Positions 11,162-22,930 of a stretch of DNA of 64,000 bases are shown one piece after another. Origin of the DNA: Tenodera sinensis (taxonomy: Eukaryota; Arthropoda; Insecta; Mantodea; Mantidae); contig CM060967.1 of assembly GCA_030765045.1 (NCBI GenBank), forward strand, positions 149,765,751 through 149,829,750, written 5' to 3'. The stretch's first letter is position 1, and each line of letters starts with the position of its first letter. The translations under genes were made by a program, and so were the position numbers. The notes below the pieces were generated by a model, which did no database searches, was not told the DNA's origin, and was given only the letters and a program-made list of their open reading frames with translations.

Positions 11162-12050
11162 TGCAAGTTTAACCCGTAGGTATTTTCTAGTTGTGAATCC
11201 TATAGGTCAGGGGCTGGCATATCAGTGTCGGCTCCGAATCCACTGTGCACGCAACCCGCGTAACATTCTTGCTGGTTGGAGGAGTGGTACCTGCTCGCTA
11301 AACTGTTCACAATGGCGGATTGGTAAGTTAACGATCAATGCGCTTGCTTCAAACAGAAAAGAGGTGGTCACACTTTTACTAAGTGAAATCGGAATTACAC
11401 ATTAATCATCATCCGAACATATGAGAAGAGGTTCAGACTCTGGAGTAATATCTGTAACAGCAATATGCAGTTGCACCTAATGGTGGTTTTCTGAAACGCA
11501 AAATCTCAGATTTGATTTTTCTATGTTCATCACAGAAAAAAATGTTCACAGACATATGTTAAGCAAAACATTGCTGTAATTGTGTAGAAGAAGGAGCACA
11601 TTCTCTCAAACCAACATACAAATATTACCTTACACAATTCTTTGAACACATCTCTGCCAAGTAAATCTCTGCACTTATTTTTTCTCAGTAGATCTATTTG
11701 TAGATCTAGGAGTTCACATTGCAAGTTTACTCTTACATTGACTACATCTGCAGTACAACGCTTAACAAGCATTGAGATGCCATTCTCAAGATTCCTGAAA
11801 TCATGGAATCTTTGTGAAATAAACTCGATATTTAATTATTCCGCAATGTGACTACAATTGATTAGTTTATCCGCTCGTACAGTACCAGTGATCTTATACA
11901 TTTGAAATAAGTATTTTATAATTTTATTTGTTGGTTAAGAGAGTTGTCACATGTCAAGGTATGTTTGTTATTTTTAGATTGTAAACCTTCTAGAACTTTG
12001 GCACGCTCTAAATCTCTAATCATAATAAAGAAATGGTAATAATTAATAAC

Positions 12051-12110
<60 letters not shown>

Positions 12111-12389
12111 AAGAACAATAATAATAACAACAACAAAAACAATAGAAACAGAAAATGTGTAAAGCATAAAATGTAGATCAGAAAACCCTTTCTATTTTTT
12201 TCATTCTTTGCGGCAAAATATGTACAATATAGCCATTCAATGTTTGCTCCAAGAAAACCTTGTAATAGCGTGTTGACGGTGTTGACACAGGCATAATTCG
12301 TCCACTGATACCGGTCGCGAAACGACCTTTGGACTCCTGAAATCACAGAGATTCATGAATCCACTTTTGTCCAACTCTGAGGTTGTTGC
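11162..12389. other. Unassigned; contains a trinucleotide array
   Basis: No gene recognised. A 70-residue plus frame at 11193-11405 matches no family known to me. The trinucleotide array lies within and is listed separately. Confidence 0.35.
12046..12140. repeat. (AAT)n/(AAG)n compound microsatellite
   Basis: AATAATAAT array switching to AAGAAGAAG and then back to AAT/AAC. Poly-Leu and poly-Ile minus-strand frames here are artefacts of the repeat. Confidence 0.9.
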
Positions 12390-13140
12390 CTACATAAGCT
12401 TATACATGATTTATCTATAGCGGTGGAAGGTTACTGAAGGCACAACCGCTTTGCCTGACGTTTGTAATTTTCTGCTGGTGATTCCTTGATTAGTGTCAGC
12501 AGTAGGTAATGTGCTAACATTGATACACTCTACTTTCCCTGGTAACTCATTTCCACGTCCAAAATTTACTGGTGGAAGCGTTCCCAGTGCTCGTCACAGC
12601 ATCACAGTTGTCAGGTAAGAAGTCCAAGTGGGAATCTGACATGGTGCACCCCAGTCTACTGTAGCAGTGCAGACAATTTGCCACAAGGTCCTTAGAGTTT
12701 TCTGCCCTCTTATTTCTTAGAAAGTTTGTTGACATTTGGACAAAGACATCCCAAACTAACTTTAATCACCTTTCAGGATGATGTTGCTCATCTTCGTACA
12801 GTTTGCGGAACTGGGGATGATCCACGGAAGTCTCCTCTTTTGTTTTCATCTCACTAAGACGTGGAAATTCCTCGCGCAGAGACAGTTTTGTCCATGGGCT
12901 TAACCAAGTTTTTCATTAGACCCAATGTTATATGAAGAGCAGGGAGAATTGTATTCTTGGATTTGACAAGTGTTTCGTGCACAACATTGTGAGGTCTTGG
13001 CTCAAGTGTTGGACGCTGAAGCCAATGTTTCTTTCTTCCAGTACACGACCAGAACACTGCTTGTAACAGACTGAAACTACGCTTAAATGAGACAAGCTCC
13101 CTCATCCCTTTCTTTACCCCTTCCCCTTGTTCCAATGAGA
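12390..13140 (-). pseudogene. Decayed transposon-associated protein with LHI.LGLMK motif
   Basis: Translating the minus strand from about 13135 gives, in order, a segment ending ILPALHITLGLMKNLVK, then LSEMKTKEETSVDHPQFRKL, then an in-frame stop near 12766, then a segment with DSHLDFLPDNCDAV, and degenerate sequence past another stop. I recall this order (LLPPLHIKLGLMKQFVK, LSEAKLKEGIFVGPQI, HSHLDFFPENLG, then a YQGRW box) from a multicopy protein family of uncertain function in insects and other animals, generally treated as repeat-associated. The copy is broken by stops and frame changes, and the YQGRW region is barely legible. No terminal repeats were found, so the element class is unknown. 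Confidence 0.6.
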
Positions 13141-14595
13141 CCGAGATAAAAATAGCAACAAATACACACAGCTATTGTTACCTGAAGCTTCATCACTGCC
13201 TCCATTAGTGGGACTTCGAAGCCTATATGGGAAGGGATTGACGATGAATGCTAATAAAATATAATTATAATAGAACATAACTAAATGCACCTCTTTAGCT
13301 GGGAAACAAGTGTTTCATTGTCGTTTTCGTTATCAGCGTGGTCCATAGGTAGTTAACAGACATTTATTTCATCCCAGTTACGTTTTCGCTGTTGGCTAGT
13401 GTTGTTGGACAATGGTCTAGAAGACCTTTATCTCCTTTATACCTTATAATTTTGTATAGTCCGAGCTATTCGTAATAACGAATGAAAAATTCCTTGATAT
13501 ACATGCAAAAGAATGTGAAACATTGACGGAACGTCTGGTTTCCTTAACCTCCTGAGTATTTCAAGATCTGGAAATGCTGTCGGTGAAAGAACTATCCGAG
13601 CAACATTTTGGAGATATTTCAAACCTTTGTACCTCCTCTTTGCTTCCACAGTCATTTGATAACATAAAAGCCACGCACTTTTCAAATAATGGACCGACTT
13701 CCTACTTCCAAAGCCACCAAGGTAGTCACTTTAGAAAAGTCTGCGACCTCCGAGTAAAATAATATCGTTAATTATACAATATCGATTTACTGCTGGACAT
13801 AACTTTTCCCTTAATAAAATTATAAAATATCGGTTGACTAATTTCTAATGTTAGCTGGACATTCTTCGCAAGTATGTTCTTTTATAATTCCAATATGTTC
13901 GTATTCAATATTAAGAACTTTGTAAATCCTTGTTAATTCATTAGTAATTTATAAAATTAAATGTTTACCAACTATGTCTTTGAAAAAGAATAGGGCTTTG
14001 CAATGGTGAAAGAATCATCAAAATCGATACTGCTATTTTTGAGATAATCGTACATATGAAATACGCAGATTCTCTCTTTACTACCCCTCTTTAGAAAGGA
14101 GTTGATTTAATTGTCTAGTACTGAATTTAACTATTAAATTTAAATATTGAACTAACGCATCTAATATAGACCGATAATGTGCTAATAAATGTTAGACGCC
14201 AATCGTGTCTTTCCATATGGATAATTGGGGAACATACTCTAATTCACTTGGAAATTATTTCATTGTCCTTTAGTATTATAAGTAATGTCATTAGTGATTG
14301 TCAAATTAACAATGCAATCACGAGTTGCATTTATTAAGACTATTTCGCGAATTAAAGGTGGCATAGTCTATGAAGTGTTATTTAAATGATTATTGTAAAT
14401 ACTAACCTGTTAAAAGAAAAACTAGGCAGGCATACATCAACGCCCATTGCCATGGCATGCAAGATTAAATACCACTGACCTAGTTTCCTGCTTGCGCACT
14501 CAGTTTATATTAAACATGTTTCCTGTTGTGTTCCATGTTTTTTAGGTTTCCCTCTCGAATTATTTCATCTATTTCAGCATTACATGCTTCCGCGC
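13141..14595. other. Unassigned spacer
   Basis: No gene or repeat recognised. Frames at 13437-13685 (minus) and 13574-13762 (plus) overlap each other, and neither resembles a known family. Confidence 0.35.
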
Positions 14596-14735
14596 GCGTG
14601 CGGACCTTTTTCTAAAAATGCTTTTTTTGGATTCAGGTAGCCTCAAAACATATACCTCCGGTGAAATCTCGACATCGAAATTTTTGGTCGAATACAACAC
14701 TTCTAGTTACTATTCTAGTACAGAAACTAATAAAG
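14596..14735 (-). repeat. Family A, reverse, terminal fragment
   Basis: CGTGCGGACCTTTTTCTAAAAATGC, then GAAATCTCGACATCGAAATTTTTGG and a worn hairpin end ACAGAAACTAATAAAG. Only about the last 140 bp remain. Confidence 0.7.
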
Positions 14736-15454
14736 ACCCGATGGCTAGCCAAACAGCCAGATTGTGAGCGGTGAGACCTACTGCCACAAATTGTAATACT
14801 ACAAGCAAAGAATATTCAAGAATTAGGCGAATATTTAGGTTTAATCGAATATTTTGACATGTGCGCAGACTGGGATTCCTGTGGAGTAAGAGATAAGAGA
14901 TATCGGTTAGCTGCACACGTGTGTCCAGGGACACACAAGGAAATTATCATCTGGTTGGCTAAAGGGTGAAAGGGAGATGACCACAAAATCCTAGGCATCA
15001 ATTCCTATTGCCTTTACCAATATTGGTTATCTATCGCAGCCATCCAATTCTCTCGCTAAACCGGGTAGATATAACGTCAATATTTGAATGCCTTTTTGTA
15101 AATATAAATGATTAGACGATATTTCATGATATCCTGCATATGAAGAACACGTGGAAACAAAAATAAAAAAACGAATAAACCTGCTCTTTAATAATACAAT
15201 GGCTTTGCAATCTGTACACGTAGTTCCGATATTCCCTATGAATTCCCCTAAACTCCTAAAATGGCTTTATAATTCAAAACCATTTACTTTCTACGTTTTC
15301 CTTGTGTCAAATATTCGAGTCAAAACTCAGATATGTGTCGGTCAAATTCTGCAGACAATTCATACAAATATTATAACTTTCATTAACCTTAATAAGGTAG
15401 AGTAAATATTGTATTCCATCCAACAATTTTCATAACTCAAAAATTAATCATTGG
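14736..15454. other. Unassigned spacer
   Basis: Short overlapping frames (14710-14934 and 14816-15001 minus, 15151-15405 plus) are not recognisable. No simple repeats. Confidence 0.3.
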
Positions 15455-15575
15455 ATGAACACCAGTCTTCGTATACCGCGTGGAAGAAACTGCTTCGGCC
15501 AGAGATTCTACATGATGAGTCTAACAAATATGTCCAATAAAATTATTGTCAATGAAGAACCGTTTCGTCGAGGGG

Positions 15576-15617
<42 letters not shown>

Positions 15618-16078
15618 AATTGTGTCAAATATTTAGAATATTTGGAGCCATCTGGTTTCTTGACGAATCGATCTAAATGGTTCACTATTTCACTGTCTCT
15701 CAAGCATTGAGTGGACAATGCTCCAATATCCTTTTAGTTCACTTCGAATGAATTTAGTCACAATTAAATATTAAATTGACGTTGCCAAATCTCTCTTAGA
15801 AGTTAAACTTTGCGTGGCATTTTAGCACTAAATTGTGGCTAAATTCATTCGATTTAAGATAGAACTGCATTACAGCATTGTTCACACAATGATTGTGTGG
15901 CAGTTAGTGGAATAACAAACCATTTAGATGGCTCCAAATATTTGACACAAACAATTTTTTTTTTCGGCGAAACAGTTCCTTATTGATAATAACTGTATTG
16001 TTACACTCAAGTAGAATCCCTGGTTAACGTATGGCCGAAGTAGTACCTTCCACCCGGTATAAGACCAGCAACTTTCAA
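15455..16078. mobile_element. Long foldback (inverted-repeat) element
   Basis: The two halves are inverted copies. Left-arm landmarks TATACCGCGTGGAAG, GCTTCGGCCA, AGATTCTAC, ATTATTGTCAATGA, CCGTTTCGTCGA, GTGTCAAATATTT, ATTTGGAGCCATCT and CGAATGAATTTAG appear in reverse-complement order in the right arm (TAAATTCATTCG about 15843, AGATGGCTCCAAATATTTGACAC about 15927, TCGGCGAAACAG about 15965, TGGCCGAAGTAG about 16032, CCGGTATA about 16056). Arms are roughly 250-300 bp. The left arm carries a poly-A tract (15577-15617) where the right arm has only a short T run. No coding region. It could be a foldback transposon, a palindromic MITE, or two element copies inserted head to head. Confidence 0.7.
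15577..15617. repeat. Poly-A tract inside the left foldback arm
   Basis: About 40 A residues. The reverse-complement position in the right arm (about 15956-15964) has only about 9 T, so the tract grew on one arm only. Confidence 0.85.
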
Positions 16079-16129
16079 AGATACCACAGCAAATGTTTCG
16101 AGGAATGCCACCTATTGAAATTGTGCTGT

Positions 16130-16735
16130 ATGTAGGAAAATATTTGTTATTCTTTATTTTCTTAAAATCACCCCCAGGATTTTCATTAAAATATCAATGT
16201 TTGAGATACTCACAGACTCACCCCCTCATCCCAACCAGCCCTTACAATGAAAATTTTGATTTGGGCAAATAAACTAACGATTTACATTAAATTACCACAT
16301 GTTTAAGATATTTTGTGACAAATTAAATGCATATTTGAATATTTCTCTTTGTTCTGAATGATTGTTGCCGTAAGAGATAAAGAAAAGCTTACTGGACACA
16401 AAATGTAGATCTCACTGAAGCACACAATTTTATTAATTTATACTTTAAAATTCCTACACTTTCTTCAAAAGGGAAGTCGTCGTCCTGTTTATTTGTTTCT
16501 ATCTCTCTCCCCTCTCTATCGGTCATGCAGCCAGGATGGAATTTTAAAGCCATTATGTAGCGATCCGCTCTTAAAGGACTTGAGGACTTGGCTATCCCTA
16601 AAGCCTACTGTATACCTCCAAATCCCTTTGTACCTAAAGGAAATGTGCAATAAAACAAGTTTTGGAAATGTTTACCTCAATTAACATGAAGTAGGTAAAA
16701 AAAGATGAGTGTTTATAAGCATAGTTTGTACACGC
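16130..16735 (+). repeat. Family A, forward, old degenerate copy
   Basis: Recognisable by TTATTTTCTTAAAATCACC, TTTGTGACAAATTAAATGC, GTAGATCTCACTGAAGCACACAATTT, CCTACTGTATACCTCC and TTAACATGAAGTAGGTA. It is much more diverged than neighbouring copies and lacks the 5' hairpin. Confidence 0.6.
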
Positions 16736-16945
16736 CATATTTTTATAAACTAACAAGGAGGGAAACATTATTATTTTGTCAGGGGTCGAGGTTGGGAAGA
16801 TTACCACAAAACTAATAACAGCAGCCAATCGCAGCAGAGCGTGAAACATTCAGTTACATCGACGGTATGCGAAGCAACCACCGACAGTATATCTACACGA
16901 CAAAAGAGATTATACACATATCACAAAATTAAGAAAAAAAAAAGC
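16736..16945. other. Short unassigned spacer
   Basis: Nothing recognised apart from an A-rich run just before the SINE. Confidence 0.3.
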
Positions 16946-17245
16946 CTAAAAGACGTTTTGGGCAGCGCACCTGTCTCTGGAGCGGATTTCCCGGTACCGG
17001 CGTGGGAACTTTCCCACCACTGTGAGATCTGGCACGGGGTGCACTCAGCCTCGTTAGATCCCAGGGTGGCCAATTGAGGAGCCACTTGCTTAAGAAGTAG
17101 CGACCCCAGATCGCCAAGGCCGCGTAACCAGCCGGGAAGGTTTGGCGCGCTGACCACGTCCCACCCTCCAGTTCTGCACCCCACTTATGACGCCTATAGT
17201 GGGCAGAAGTGGGGGACGCAGCGCCTGGGCGGTAAGCTTCTGAAC
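16946..17245 (+). mobile_element. tRNA-like SINE (ACTCAGCCT..CAATTGAGGAG core)
   Basis: GC-rich block in AT-rich surroundings: GGCAGCGCACCTGTCTCTGGAG, a worn B-box-like stretch, then GGGTGCACTCAGCCTCGTTAG, GGCCAATTGAGGAGCCACTTG and GCGCGCTGACCACGTCCCAC. The CACTCAGCCT..CAATTGAGGAGC..GCTGACCAC order matches a SINE core I recall from cockroach- and cricket-like insects. The minus-strand frames across it (16921-17184) are artefacts. Target duplications were not found. Confidence 0.6.
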
Positions 17246-17547
17246 ATTTAGAAAAAGGTTACCCTACCATCACAATTTGTGGAGAATTGTATAGATAACC
17301 CAGTGATTCCTGCCCCTTTGTTCTTACACACAAAAGCACTTAGTAAGTAAGCACTAATGACAGAAAATCTCTCGAGAAATTGCAGAATCATCACATGGTA
17401 AAGTGTATGGAGAATCCCTCTCTTATTGGCTAGTTTCTGTCTGAGTCATAAATATGAAAGTTTGCGTCTTGTAAACTTCTATGTCCATGTTTTACGTTTA
17501 CGACCATGCCCATATCGTCAGGCAATGTGAACCGTGCATTGATATAT
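17246..17547. other. Unassigned spacer
   Basis: AT-rich, no coding region or repeat recognised. Confidence 0.3.
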
Positions 17548-17921
17548 AGTATAACCTCGTTAACACGAATCTGAAGGGACCGAAACATCAAAAAGTTCGT
17601 GTTAAAAAAATCGCGTTAGGTGACAAGCACAGATTTTAATACGTAAATATACATAGTAATACAATAATACGCGATACACTGCATTATCAATCCCCACATT
17701 ACGGTATGCTTGTAATACTATAAAGTGATTGCAAAAGTGCGAGTACTCACAAATTATACTATTTTCTTGGAAAACAGTTTCAACCATATTGAACACATTA
17801 CACGAGACAAATCTTTCCCCCACTCGGTCGAATTCATGCAACCAGCCATTCGCACTTTCATCATCAACTTTATCTGCTTCACCATAAATTTGCATCATTT
17901 TTTTTGACTGGATCATAGGGT
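17548..17921 (-). pseudogene. pogo/Tigger-like element tail
   Basis: On the minus strand, a frame contains SANGWLHEFDRV, which resembles the GWLxxF part of CENP-B/Tc5-type DNA-binding domains of pogo/Tigger transposases. The strand ends with GATTCGTGTTAACGAGGTTATA at about 17570-17550, like the AACCTCGTTAA-type termini of Tigger elements. Just inside, AACACGAACTTTTTGATG repeats part of it inverted. Only the tail survives. It directly adjoins the mariner remnant, so one inserted next to the other. Confidence 0.5.
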
Positions 17922-18705
17922 CACTTAAAGGTGCACACGAGGGCTGGAAAGAAATAAGTGGCCTTACCTTCAAGGTAATCCCCTGTCACGTGTTGCACCC
18001 GTTGCCAGATATGAGTAAGTTGCATGACACCAGGAGCGTTGCCCTCTTTGTTGGTATCTGCAAGAGACCACCCTATAGCTCGAATTAGGCCTATCTGTTG
18101 CGGAAACGTATTTCTAGCAATGGTTCTCTCATCTTAGGGAACAGACAAAAGTCATACGGGCTCATGTCCGGTGAATAGAGTGGGTGCTATAGAATCTCTC
18201 ACCTCCATCGTGCAAAAAGGTTCCGCACTACTACGGGTGTTCTCCTGCACAACAATAGAAGTATCCCTGTCTCGGAAGTTAGGTCGTTTCCTACGCCATG
18301 CTGGACGAAAATGAAGTTCCAGATGATGTCCAAAGGCAGTAAAGATTAGATCAATTCAATTATGCTGTTTTCGACTCCACGTACACTTCCACGTGGTTCC
18401 TGATGCACACTCTCACGTCCTACGCGAAAAGCTACAACCCAACGTGCCACAGTCCGATACGGCATAGTCTCATTATTGCATGCTTCACGTAGCCCAGAGA
18501 GACATTCCCTGGTTTTTTCCACGAGCCACTTCTAACTTTATCCATTACCAAGTAAGTAAACATCCCCTTAGGGCGATGTGGTTTGACGACTTTACATTCA
18601 ACACACGCCACTCCTATCATTGTGGCAAATACACTAACGCCGCCACCCGAGTTATAAAGCTCCACCAAACCTTTATGTGTTGCCAACCGCAGTTCAAACA
18701 AAACC
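17922..18705 (-). pseudogene. mariner-family transposase, decayed
   Basis: Minus-strand translation, with frame changes, gives CRLRE-like then PYRTVARWV (second helix-turn-helix of mariner transposases) near 18440, and later HPLYSPDMSPYDF near 18180, which holds the third catalytic Asp of the D,D34D triad in its SPD context. Towards the end come LTHIWQRV and TGDYLEGK, the usual mariner C-terminus, followed by a stop at about 17922. The first catalytic Asp region is missing through an internal deletion. Several stops and shifts make it non-functional. Confidence 0.75.
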
Positions 18706-18711
18706 ACTAAG

Positions 18712-19417
18712 GCCTCCTGAATTTAAAAAAAAAAATAATTTTTATAAAAAGGCCCTGTGTCTGTGAACAGCATAATTAAAAAACGAAAGATTTGTTAAAA
18801 ACGAAAGTTGGTTTTTATCTTTCAAGGATCCCACACGAAGATTTTGAAGAAAATGACCCTAACCACCTTTATATGGAAATTTTTTCGAAAATGTTGATTC
18901 TCTCAAAAATGACTAATGATATTGATATTTTTAAGATGTTTATAGCAAATGAAATGTATATTTTGAATTTTCTGGCTATGGCCCATGTGGTCCTGTTTAT
19001 TCTTGATGACTTGTGCATAACCGGTAAACCGTAAGAGAGACCAAACCTTGCTACACAAAAATGTAGATTTCGTTAAAACCACAATTTACGTCAAATGATA
19101 TTTTTTGTGAAGTGAACTATTTGGAAGATATTTGTCAGAATTTTGCAATATTTATAGACCATTCTCAAATGAAAGGTCGTTATTCGTTGTATCTCTTGGT
19201 CATTCTAAGAGATCTGATTGTCAATCACCATATAGCGACCACTTAAAATATTTGACTATCACTTTAAAGCCTAGTGCATTCCTCTTACACTTACAAGAAA
19301 ATTAGCCATAATTTCTTCAAATGTTTATCTCGAATAACATGAAGTAGAGAGTGGAGTAAGTGTAGGAATAGTTTTTTCAAGAGTAGAGAAAGTCATGTGA
19401 ATGCAACACATCGGATA
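18712..19417 (+). repeat. Family A, forward, 5'-truncated
   Basis: Begins at GGCCTCCTGAATTTAAAAA, has a collapsed slot (CCCTGTGTCTGTGAACAGC) with no GT array, and ends AAGAGTAGAGAAAGTCATGTGAATGCAACACATCGG. It is followed without spacer by the next forward copy. Confidence 0.8.
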
Positions 19418-19533
19418 TTTTTACTTTCTCTACTAGATATAGTAAACTCGAGGTAGCATTTATTCCATCAAAAATTCAATGTCGAGATTTCAACGGAAAT
19501 ATACGTTTTGAGGACCCTTGAATAAAAAAAAAT
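19418..19533 (+). repeat. Family A, forward, 5' fragment
   Basis: TTTTTACTTTCTCTACTAG..AGTAAACTCGAGG through GGAAATATACGTTTTGAGGACCC, about the first 115 bp only, and then the next complete copy. Confidence 0.75.
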
Positions 19534-20351
19534 GTTTTACTTTCTCTACTGGTAAGTAGGGGAAGTATTGTATTCCACCCAAAAGTTCTATGTCGAGATT
19601 TCAACGGAAATATATGTTTTGAGACCCCCTGAGTCCAAAAAGGGCATTTTTAGGAAAAGGTCAGCGTGTCTATCTGTGTCTGTCAGTCTATGGACAGCAT
19701 AACTCAAAAACGAAAAGTCGGTTAAAAACCAAAGTTGGTATTTGAGGTTAATGTCTTTCAAGGATGCGGCACGAAGATTTCGAAGAAAACTGCTCCACCC
19801 TAAACTACCCTTTACATGGAAAAAATTTTGAAAGTTTCGATTTTCTTGAAAATGGCTCTAACGATTTTGCCACATGTTTGAGATATGTTTATGACAAATG
19901 AAATATATATCTTGAATTTTCTGGCTATAGCCTATGTAGTCCTGTTTATTCTGGATTACTTTTGCATAACTATACAAAAATGTAGATATTGCTAAAATAC
20001 ACAATTTAAGTCAGATTTTTTTTTTTTTTTTTTAACGGTGAACCATTTCGAAGATATTCCTCGTTATTTGTGTGAGTTTTGGAGAGCTTATACTTGTGTC
20101 AAATGGAACATCGCTATTCATTTTTTATATGTTAACCGTGCAAAGAGAACGGGATCTCAAAGCATTAAAAGATTTGACTATCGCTCAAAGCCTACTGTAT
20201 TTCCCTTCTACCTACAAGGAAATAAATAATAAGACAATTTCTGCAAATATTTATCTCAACTAACACGAAGAAGACAGAGGAATAAGAGTTGGTAAGAATG
20301 GTTAGTACAAGAGTAGGGAAAGCCATGTGAGTGCAACATATCAGATTTTTT
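19534..20351 (+). repeat. Family A, forward, full length
   Basis: Hairpin CTTTCTCTACTGGTAAGTAGGGGAAG, short slot GTGTCTATCTGTGTCTGTCAGTC, TATGGACAGCATAACTCAAAAACG, a T tract at 20016-20034 and the end AGAGTAGGGAAAGCCATGTGAGTGC..ATATCAGATTTTT. With a collapsed GT slot it is close to the minimal full-length form. Confidence 0.85.
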
Positions 20352-21294
20352 CCTTCTTCTTAGAAGAGCGTTCTTGGTATCTATTTGTTTTTTATACTAA
20401 TGGCTAATAACCGCTGATCGTTGATACAAACTCCTATTTTACTCGGGCATATATCGTGAGCAGTAACACCAAAGAATGGCTATGAGATGATAATGGTTTA
20501 CCTTTGTGGTTTGCATTAAGGATCCAGTTTATTTGCACTCGCCAAGAAAAATTAATATTTCAGGTCTGAGAGGGAACAACGCTGACCAGATGATCTGATC
20601 CAAATGAAATGGATCAAGAACGGTGCCTGACGATGGATGCGGATTTCTATTGGAAGCGAATTGCTTTTAAGTTTGTGTCATGGAGGTAAACATTTCTCTC
20701 AGAGATATTGTGTGCAAGGGAAATATTAATGAAATATTTTCCGATTTGTCAGGTGCTGTTTTCAAGCGCAACTTTAAAGCAGTATTACATTTTCTAGTTC
20801 TTACGCACATCACAAATACAAAAAAATTGAAAAGGATTTAGTGTATCAACTCACGAGGACGTTAGTGGTGACAATATATGGCTGCACTACACTTTATGTT
20901 CCAAGCGTAATTACAAAGCGTAAATGACGTCATTATTTTGAGTCAACTTTTTGAAGCGAGAGTCAGCTTTAAGGGAAAAGACGTAACGCAGCACACGTGT
21001 GGCAGAGAAGTTGCCTGGCAAGCAGGGTGTTCAATCCGTTATGTACTATTACGGTAAAAACATTAATTATTATGAAACGTAGAGCTAATAATGAGTTTCG
21101 CAATGTCACACGCAAAAGCTTAAAATAAAACAAAATAAACAAACAGAAGTTCCTGATGAAAACCATGGAGTTTGATATGACCCAAAGCTCGACATTTATA
21201 AATTTGACACAGCTCGGCTGATCACCCGTGAAGCCATCATCAATAAACAAACAGTATCTGCTTGTACTACCAACGTATATTCATTCAAAACATG
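20352..21294. other. Unassigned spacer
   Basis: No recognisable gene. A 93-residue minus frame (20969-21250) matches no known family. Confidence 0.35.
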
Positions 21295-22175
21295 TTTTTA
21301 CTTTCTCTACTGGTAAGTTGGGGATGTATTGTATTCCACCCAAAAATTCGATGTCGAGATTTCACCGGAAATATATGTCTTGAGGCCCCCCTGAATGCAA
21401 AAAAAGCATTTTTAGAAAAAGGTCCGTGTGTGTGTGTCTGTGTGTCAGTCTGTGTCAGTCTGTCAGTCTGTGGACAGCATAACTCAAAAACGAAAAGTCG
21501 GTTAAAAACCAAATTAGTATTTAAGTTTAATGTCTTTCAAGGATGCGACACGAAGATTTTGAAGAAAATAGCCCCACCCTAAACTACCCTTTACATGGAA
21601 AATTTTTCGAAAATTTTGATTTTCTTGAAAATGGCTCTAACGATTTTTATTAAAATATGATATGTTTGAGATATTTTTATGACAAATGAAATGATACCTT
21701 GAATTTTCTAGCTATAGCCCTGTAGTCGTACTTACTCTGGACGACTTTTGCATAACTGGTAAACCGTTAGAGATAGAAGAAACCATACTATACAAAAACT
21801 GTAGACCTTGCTAAAATACACAATTTATGTCTCAATAAATTTTCTTGTAGGGTGAACCATTTCGGAGATATTCCTTGTTATGTGTGGGAGCTTCGGAAAA
21901 CTTAGAACTTTCGTGAAATGGATCATCGTTGTTCATTTTTTTATATGTTAATGTGTGCAAAGACAACAGAATCTGAAAGCTTTAAAACATTCGATTATCG
22001 CACAAAGCCTACTGTATTCCAGCATTCCCCTTGCAGCTACAAGGAAATAAGCAGTAAGATAAGTTTTACAAATGTTTATCTTAACTAACACGAAGAAGAT
22101 ATAGGAATAAGAGTTTGTAAGAATGGTTAGTACAAGAGTAGAGAAAGTCATGTGAGTGCAATACATCAGATTTTT
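21295..22175 (+). repeat. Family A, forward, full length
   Basis: Complete, with hairpin CTTTCTCTACTGGTAAGTTGGGGATG, short slot GTGTGTGTGTCTGTGTGTCAGTC with tandem CAGTCTGT units, all internal landmarks, and the end AGAGTAGAGAAAGTCATGTGAGTGCAATACATCAGATTTTT. Frames at 21262-21582 and 21285-21512 are only its translation. Confidence 0.85.
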
Positions 22176-22930
22176 GTTAATTGCATTCACAAGTGTATTG
22201 AAATGAATTGTTTTATTCTTCTACAATTTGAAATATTTCATTAAATATTCTACTTTGATCTGGTTGCAAGAAGGATTAACAGGAGTAAACCTATCAAGAT
22301 CTCCTTCTTGACAAATTCATGTTGACTAATGCTTATAATAAGTAACTTGCTTACAACTTTCGCGCATCTTCAATATCAACCAAACAAATCACACTGCGAA
22401 AGAGGTTTTAGTATGTACACCACCGTCTGTTGCTACGACATGAAATTTCTTACGTTCACCTTGCTTGCTAGACAACCTCTCCATTACACGAGTTATACGT
22501 GTGCGGAAATACTCGTACAAGGCTCGTTCTAGGCTCAGCGGCTAGGCAACTGACATCACACAGCATGACATGGTCCACTGTGAAATTAACATCCTGTAAA
22601 TGGAAGTAATGTCTTCCATATAGAAGTGGAGCGAACTGCAAATTCAACTTATAAACTGTTCTGCAATTCGTGAACTATATTCATATTCTTGAATCAATGT
22701 TTGTATTTGTTCATTAAGCTGGCATTTTATCAAGCCAGTAGCTATGTATAAAGTAAGTTTAGGCGAAAAATTATAATTATAGGCATCTGAGCGATATCAA
22801 GATGATATATTTAATGGGATTAGAACACACTTTTAATTTCCTTTCTTCAACTCACAAATAAATCTGAATTTATTAAAAAAAATCCAACACAAGATTAAAT
22901 AGCGTGATAAATAGCATTGCATAAACTAAA
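22176..22930. other. Unassigned spacer
   Basis: No gene or repeat recognised between two full-length family A copies of opposite orientation. Confidence 0.3.
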
